Virus record (IMG/VR): IMGVR_UViG_3300028392_000072
Coordinates: 1 to 59,175 of that record
Length of the DNA: 59,175 nt
Reading direction: 5' to 3' (one strand)
Source: a virus
The notes beneath the pieces were generated by a model. That model did no database searches, had not been told where the DNA came from, and saw nothing but the letters and a program-made list of their open reading frames with translations. Made by a program: the position numbers and the translations under genes. This document shows, piece by piece, positions 57,076 through 59,175 of this stretch (positions are counted from its first letter, which is position 1; the number at the start of each line of letters is the position of its first letter).

Positions 57076-57726
57076 ATGAAATATTTAAGAAGATTTAATG
57101 AAGATATTGAAGCAACAATTAAAGCTAATGGTAATATAAAACCTAATATAGATAGTAAGACTAATACTTTAGATACTATCTATGATAAAAGATGGGAAAA
57201 TGAATTATCAGAATTCATTACAATAAATTATCACAATAATCTTTATAAATTTAAGAAAGATAATATAATGTTACATTCTGATATGGTTCAAATAACTTAT
57301 GCTTCCACACCTCTTTATAGTGAAGAGTCTGAAGAAATATGGGGAGCACCTGATACTTTAGAATTTGATATTTATTTTGCTAAAGATGATAAAGATGGTA
57401 ATATAACATTAACTATTGATATTACTTATGGAGATGCTATGGCTTGTGAATTTAGTATTGAAGAACCTAATAAAATAAAAGTTATACAATATACATCACA
57501 TCATTCTAAATTTGATCCAAGTAATACAGTATTTGCCTTAGTAGATGATTCTTTAGAATCATTTATAAAGTTTCTAAATAGATTTGATGGAATGAAACTT
57601 AAAAGAGAAGATTTTAAGTTCTTGGACCAATATGATAATTATAATCCTAAACAGTTTCCAAAACATGCTAAAGATCCTAACATAGTTAATAAGACTAAGT
57701 TAGGATATCCTAATAAAATTAATTAG
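57076..57726 (+). CDS. Tagged hypothetical protein, 216 aa, paralogue of 49699 gene
   Basis: Starts MKYLRRFNEDIEATIK with the shared tag, preceded by TATATAC (57066-57072). The region from ~110 to 190 (TLTIDITYGDAMACEFSIEE; SFIKFLNRFDGMKLKREDFKFLD) matches the 49699 protein. Both lie beside tRNA operons. Unknown function. The gene ends two bases before the last tRNA of the convergent cluster. Confidence 0.7.
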   Translation: MKYLRRFNEDIEATIKANGNIKPNIDSKTNTLDTIYDKRWENELSEFITINYHNNLYKFKKDNIMLHSDMVQITYASTPLYSEESEEIWGAPDTLEFDIYFAKDDKDGNITLTIDITYGDAMACEFSIEEPNKIKVIQYTSHHSKFDPSNTVFALVDDSLESFIKFLNRFDGMKLKREDFKFLDQYDNYNPKQFPKHAKDPNIVNKTKLGYPNKIN

Positions 57727-57798
57727 TAGCGATACCAGGAATCGAACCTGGTCCTCAAGGATATGAGCCGAGTGAGCTTGCCGTTACACCATATCGCC
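57727..57798 (-). tRNA. tRNA-Met (CAU), elongator-type or Ile2
   Basis: Acceptor GGCGATA/TATCGCT, T-arm CCAGG-TTCGATT-CCTGG and a CTCATAT anticodon loop (CAU). The anticodon stem is irregular: GG/CC next to the loop and CTC/GAG outside it, with two unpaired Ts between. It lacks initiator features. A lysidine-modified Ile tRNA with CAU is possible. Last tRNA of the large operon. Confidence 0.78.
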
Positions 57799-57804
57799 AT
57801 TTAG

Positions 57805-57891
57805 TACTTCTGATCGGACTTGAACCGATACGGACCTTCCGGTCCAAGGGATTTTAAGTCCCTCGCGTGCTGCCAATTTCGCCACAGAAGC
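57805..57891 (-). tRNA. tRNA-Leu (UAA)
   Basis: Type II tRNA: acceptor GCTTCTG/CAGAAGT, D-arm GCG...CGC, anticodon arm AGGGA-CTTAAAA-TCCCT (UAA), long variable arm GGACC-GGAA-GGTCC, T-arm ATCGG-TTCAAGT-CCGAT, A73. Well formed. Confidence 0.93.
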
Positions 57892-57898
57892 TTTTTAG

Positions 57899-57970
57899 AG
57901 CTCTCTACCGGTAACGATCCGATTTATTTAGTTTACAAGACTAACGCATCACCATTAATGCTTAGAGAGC
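57899..57970 (-). tRNA. tRNA-Thr (UGU) with atypical T-loop
   Basis: Acceptor GCTCTCT/AGAGAGC, D-arm GCAT-TAATGGTG-ATGC, anticodon arm TTAGT-CTTGTAA-ACTAA (UGU) and T-stem ATCGG/CCGGT. The T-loop is ATCGTTA where TTCRANY is expected, and position 8 is A in place of U. tRNA-Asn of the same cluster shows the same pair of changes, so they may be linked. Confidence 0.85.
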
Positions 57971-57976
57971 TTATTG

Positions 57977-58059
57977 AGCACCTGGAGGGATTCGAACCCC
58001 CGTGACTGAGTTTGCAATCCAGTGCCTTTCGTATTTCTACTCCACTCGACCACAGGTGC
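57977..58059 (-). tRNA. tRNA-Cys (GCA) with hairpin in the D-loop
   Basis: Acceptor GCACCTG/CAGGTGC and T-arm GGGGG-TTCGAAT-CCCTC, with U73 as needed for Cys. The anticodon loop is TTGCAAA (GCA) on a stem CTGGA/CTCAG with an A-C mismatch next to the loop. The D-arm (GTC/GGC) holds about 13 extra nucleotides that form GTA-GAAA-TAC (58031-58040), a mini-hairpin with a GNRA tetraloop. Confidence 0.82.
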
Positions 58060-58066
58060 TTATTAG

Positions 58067-58139
58067 TAGTCCTGACCGGGATTGAACCGATGACCTTCTC
58101 GATGTAAGCGAGTTGCTGCTACCGCTGAGCTACAGGACT
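58067..58139 (-). tRNA. tRNA-Val (UAC)
   Basis: Acceptor AGTCCTG/CAGGACT, anticodon arm ACTCG-CTTACAT-CGAGA (UAC; outermost pair A-A mismatched), T-arm ATCGG-TTCAATC-CCGGT, A73. The D-stem is imperfect (GCT/AGC within GCTCAGCGGTAGCAGC). Confidence 0.88.
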
Positions 58140-58146
58140 ATTTTTG

Positions 58147-58230
58147 TACCGGAGGTGGGACTCGAACCCACACGTCATATAGACACTAGCTTCTAAGGCT
58201 AGCGCGTATTAACCATTTCGCCACTCCGGC
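58147..58230 (-). tRNA. tRNA-Leu (UAG)
   Basis: Type II tRNA: acceptor GCCGGAG/CTCCGGT, D-arm GCG-AAATGGTTAATA-CGC, anticodon arm CTAGC-CTTAGAA-GCTAG (UAG), variable arm GTC-TATAT-GAC, T-arm GTGGG-TTCGAGT-CCCAC, A73. Well formed. Confidence 0.93.
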
Positions 58231-58234
58231 ATTT

Positions 58235-58338
58235 TGTGAATGTGGTAGGGTATTCTCCTACAGATGTGGTGGTTATCTACTTTCCATTATCCACTCTAGT
58301 CATTCGGCTAGTGCTGTTGTAGTTTATCAGCATTCACA
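58235..58338 (-). ncRNA. tRNA-like structure, about 104 nt
   Basis: Sits between tRNA-Leu and tRNA-Arg and has tRNA-like geometry but no canonical tRNA sequence. TGTGAATG/CATTCACA makes an 8-bp acceptor-like stem, CTG/CAG a D-arm, CTAG-CCGAATGA-CTAG an anticodon-like hairpin, GTGG...CCAC a long variable arm and GTAGG-AGAATAC-CCTAC a T-arm whose loop lacks TTCRANY. The anticodon-like loop has no U33. It is either a decaying tRNA gene or a structural RNA that uses tRNA processing. Confidence 0.55.
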
Positions 58339-58348
58339 CATTCTTTTG

Positions 58349-58427
58349 TACCCCAGGTAGGATTCGAACCTACATTTTCAGTTCCGTTACGATTAGTCGC
58401 TTAGAAGGCGACCTCGGCTACTGAGGC
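58349..58427 (-). tRNA. tRNA-Arg (UCU) lacking a normal D-arm
   Basis: Acceptor GCCTCAG/CTGGGGT, anticodon arm GTCGC-CTTCTAA-GCGAC (UCU), T-arm GTAGG-TTCGAAT-CCTAC, A73. Only eight nucleotides (TAGCCGAG) connect acceptor and anticodon stems, too few for a D-arm, while the variable region has 22 nt (containing TCGTAACGG). CCG in the linker is complementary to CGG in the variable region, so this pairing may replace the D-arm. It shares this layout with the neighbouring tRNA-Ile. Confidence 0.78.
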
Positions 58428-58433
58428 ATTTTG

Positions 58434-58512
58434 TCGGTACGATAGGACTTGAACCTACATTTGCAACACCATTACGAATATCCACATTATCAGTGTGGCT
58501 CGGTACGCACCG
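58434..58512 (-). tRNA. tRNA-Ile (GAU) lacking a normal D-arm
   Basis: Acceptor CGGTGCG/CGTACCG, anticodon arm CCACA-CTGATAA-TGTGG (GAU), T-arm GTAGG-TTCAAGT-CCTAT, A73. The linker between acceptor and anticodon stems is seven nt (TACCGAG) and the variable region 23 nt (containing TCGTAATGG). ACC in the linker can pair with GGT in the variable region, a compensatory version of the CCG/CGG pairing of tRNA-Arg. The linker resembles the start of a Ser-type D-arm (GCCGAG). Confidence 0.75.
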
Positions 58513-58527
58513 TTTTATTTCTTTTTG

Positions 58528-58598
58528 AGGACCGGGTGGGTTACGATCCCACTTACTACACGTTAACAGCGTGTTGCTTGCCACTAAGCTTCCAGTCC
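58528..58598 (-). tRNA. tRNA-Asn (GUU) with atypical T-loop
   Basis: Acceptor GGACTGG/CCGGTCC, D-arm GCTT-AGTGGCA-AGC, anticodon arm ACACG-CTGTTAA-CGTGT (GUU), T-stem GTGGG/CCCAC. The T-loop is ATCGTAA and position 8 is A, as in tRNA-Thr of this cluster. First tRNA after the attenuator of leader 3, whose most frequent residue is Asn. Confidence 0.85.
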
Positions 58599-58611
58599 AA
58601 ATTTCAAACAT

Positions 58612-58643
58612 AAAAAAACCCTCAGTTTTTGACTGAGGGTTTT
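58612..58643 (-). terminator. Attenuator terminator of the nine-tRNA operon
   Basis: AAAACCCTCAGT/ACTGAGGGTTTT, a 12-bp stem with loop of 5 and a T-run on the minus strand,14 bases before tRNA-Asn. Its 5' arm (minus-strand CAAAACCCTCA, 58634-58644) is perfectly complementary over 11 bases to TGAGGGTTTTG inside the leader ORF (58698-58708), an evident antiterminator. Confidence 0.93.
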
Positions 58644-58671
58644 GGATATCTTTTATAAAAATTTGTTTACA

Positions 58672-58782
58672 TTAATTGACAAATCCTTTAAATAGATCAA
58701 AACCCTCACAAGGTCTAATACATAACGTATTATTCACCACTGTCAGTGTATTCATGTTCATATTTAAATTAATTGTTGTCAT
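58672..58782 (-). CDS. Leader peptide 3, Asn/Thr-rich, 36 aa
   Basis: A 36-codon ORF in the leader of the large tRNA operon, beginning MTTINLNMNMN. Residues 1-23 consist only of M, T, I, N, L, V, C and R (six Asn and five Thr), exactly the eight amino acids served by the nine downstream tRNAs. Residues 24-36 then use other amino acids (P, E, G, F, D, K) and their codons 25-28 encode the antiterminator segment. A ribosome delayed anywhere in the first 23 codons would expose it; one that translates through would cover it and let the terminator form. Confidence 0.85.
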   Translation of the reverse strand: MTTINLNMNMNTLTVVNNTLCIRPCEGFDLFKGFVN

Positions 58783-58841
58783 TGTGTATATATATATTAA
58801 AAAGGGTTTGTTCCTTTTGGTTATTTTGTTATTATTTTATA

Positions 58842-58873
58842 CAAAAATAGATAAAAGTTTTATATCTGCCTAA
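58842..58873 (-). promoter_or_regulatory. Promoter of the nine-tRNA operon
   Basis: Minus strand TTAGG (58869-58873), the spacer CAGATATAAAACTTTTATC, then TATTTTTG (58842-58849). It is almost identical to the proximal promoter at 49580. About 55 bases separate it from the leader ORF, the same distance as in that operon. Confidence 0.78.
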
Positions 58874-58890
58874 TATTTTTAATTTTTATT

Positions 58891-59049
58891 TTAAATTGTC
58901 ATTGGTCTATTTAATTTACTCCAATCATCAATCTGCCTTTTCTTTTCAATTAGTTCTATTTGTAACTGAAGTTCTTCAATAATCTTATCAAATTCTTCAC
59001 CTTTAATTACCTTATCAGGGTCAAATTTAATATCTTCTATTTTTTTCAT
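58891..59049 (-). CDS. Small hypothetical protein, 52 aa
   Basis: Starts MKKIEDIKFDPDKVIKGEEF and continues as an amphipathic, probably coiled-coil helix (IIEELQLQIELIEKKRQI). A TATATTTG box (59054-59061) precedes the ATG by four bases. It ends 18 bases before the -33 box of the tRNA operon promoter. Function unknown. Confidence 0.6.
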   Translation of the reverse strand: MKKIEDIKFDPDKVIKGEEFDKIIEELQLQIELIEKKRQIDDWSKLNRPMTI

Positions 59050-59072
59050 AATACAAATATAGTAATTTAATT

Positions 59073-59175
59073 TTAAATATCTTTATTTTTTTGTTTAGAT
59101 TTCCAAATTTCAATATCTCTTTCCATAAACTTTCTTAGTCTCTTTGAGATATTAATAGAATTTTCATCACAGAAT
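59073..59175 (-). CDS. Partial CDS, C-terminal 33 residues
   Basis: An open frame enters from the right edge and ends at 59073 (SKRLRKFMERDIEIWKSKQK, then a basic end). Only the basic helical C-terminus is visible, so nothing can be said about function. Confidence 0.5.
   Translation of the reverse strand, partial: FCDENSINISKRLRKFMERDIEIWKSKQKNKDI

Noticed and set aside
57820-58611. Open frames across the tRNA cluster (61 and 72 codons)
   Set aside because: They run through tRNA genes and are artefacts of the GC-richer tRNA sequence.

Overview
The window looks like part of a very large, AT-rich, T4-related tailed phage (jumbo-phage style) that infects a member of the Bacteroidetes, probably a flavobacterium. 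The phage assignment rests on a T4 gp32-type single-stranded DNA-binding protein, a class I ribonucleotide reductase beta subunit, virion-protein-like genes, five homing-endonuclease-like genes plus an intein, two tRNA synthetases, 17 tRNA genes and a dense array of small genes that share a capsid-targeting-like N-terminus. The host assignment rests on promoters with the Bacteroidetes -7 box TAnnTTTG and the near absence of Shine-Dalgarno sequences.

Layout. 1-2700 (minus): small unknown genes, a Vsr-like homing endonuclease and, on the plus strand, a compact structured RNA (411-500). 2807-12650 (plus): nrdB, then about a dozen small genes that mostly begin MK(H/Y)LKxaNExxE and overlap by ATGA; they include a 2H phosphoesterase and an HExxH protease, with a lipase (no tag) beside them. 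12702-18426 (plus): HNH nuclease, ribbon-helix-helix regulator, gp32-like SSB and putative structural proteins. 18410-31530 (minus): a glycan cluster of about 14 genes (UDP-galactopyranose mutase, epimerases, FkbM methyltransferases, WbqC, deacetylase-like protein, glycosyltransferases, GT10 fucosyltransferase). 31634-35714 (minus): ClpC-type AAA+ unfoldase, PTH2-like and CYTH proteins, MgtC. 35763-37353 (minus): an RNA locus with tandem promoters, a boxA, a roughly 900-nt structured non-coding RNA, two odd tRNA-Glu genes and an initiator tRNA. 37392-45948: an intein-split flavodoxin-fold reductase, a polynucleotide-kinase-like protein, a cREC-domain protein and many unknowns. 46146-49698 (minus): GlnRS, three tRNA-Gln genes, tRNA-Pro and tRNA-Asp with two leader peptides. 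49699-57726: unknowns, an M20/M42-like peptidase, a repeat-containing homing endonuclease, a 745-residue virion protein and GluRS. 57727-58873 (minus): nine tRNA genes and one tRNA-like structure behind a third leader peptide.

The most striking system is regulatory. Three tRNA operons each begin with a promoter, a 16-36 codon leader ORF and an intrinsic terminator, and the leader's codons match the tRNAs that follow. Leader 1 is Gln-rich and precedes two UUG tRNAs plus GlnRS. Leader 2 carries a Gln/Pro/Asp run and precedes tRNA-Gln, -Pro and -Asp. In leader 3 the first 23 residues use only the eight amino acids carried by the nine downstream tRNAs. Each leader also holds a segment complementary to the terminator's 5' arm or loop; in leader 3 this is 11 perfect base pairs. 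This is the architecture of ribosome-mediated attenuation, here controlling phage tRNA supply rather than amino-acid biosynthesis. Several of these tRNAs are themselves abnormal: 8-nt anticodon loops, hairpins inserted in the D-loop, missing D-arms, and a type II body with a UUG anticodon.

All calls are from reading the sequence; no database search or folding program was run.
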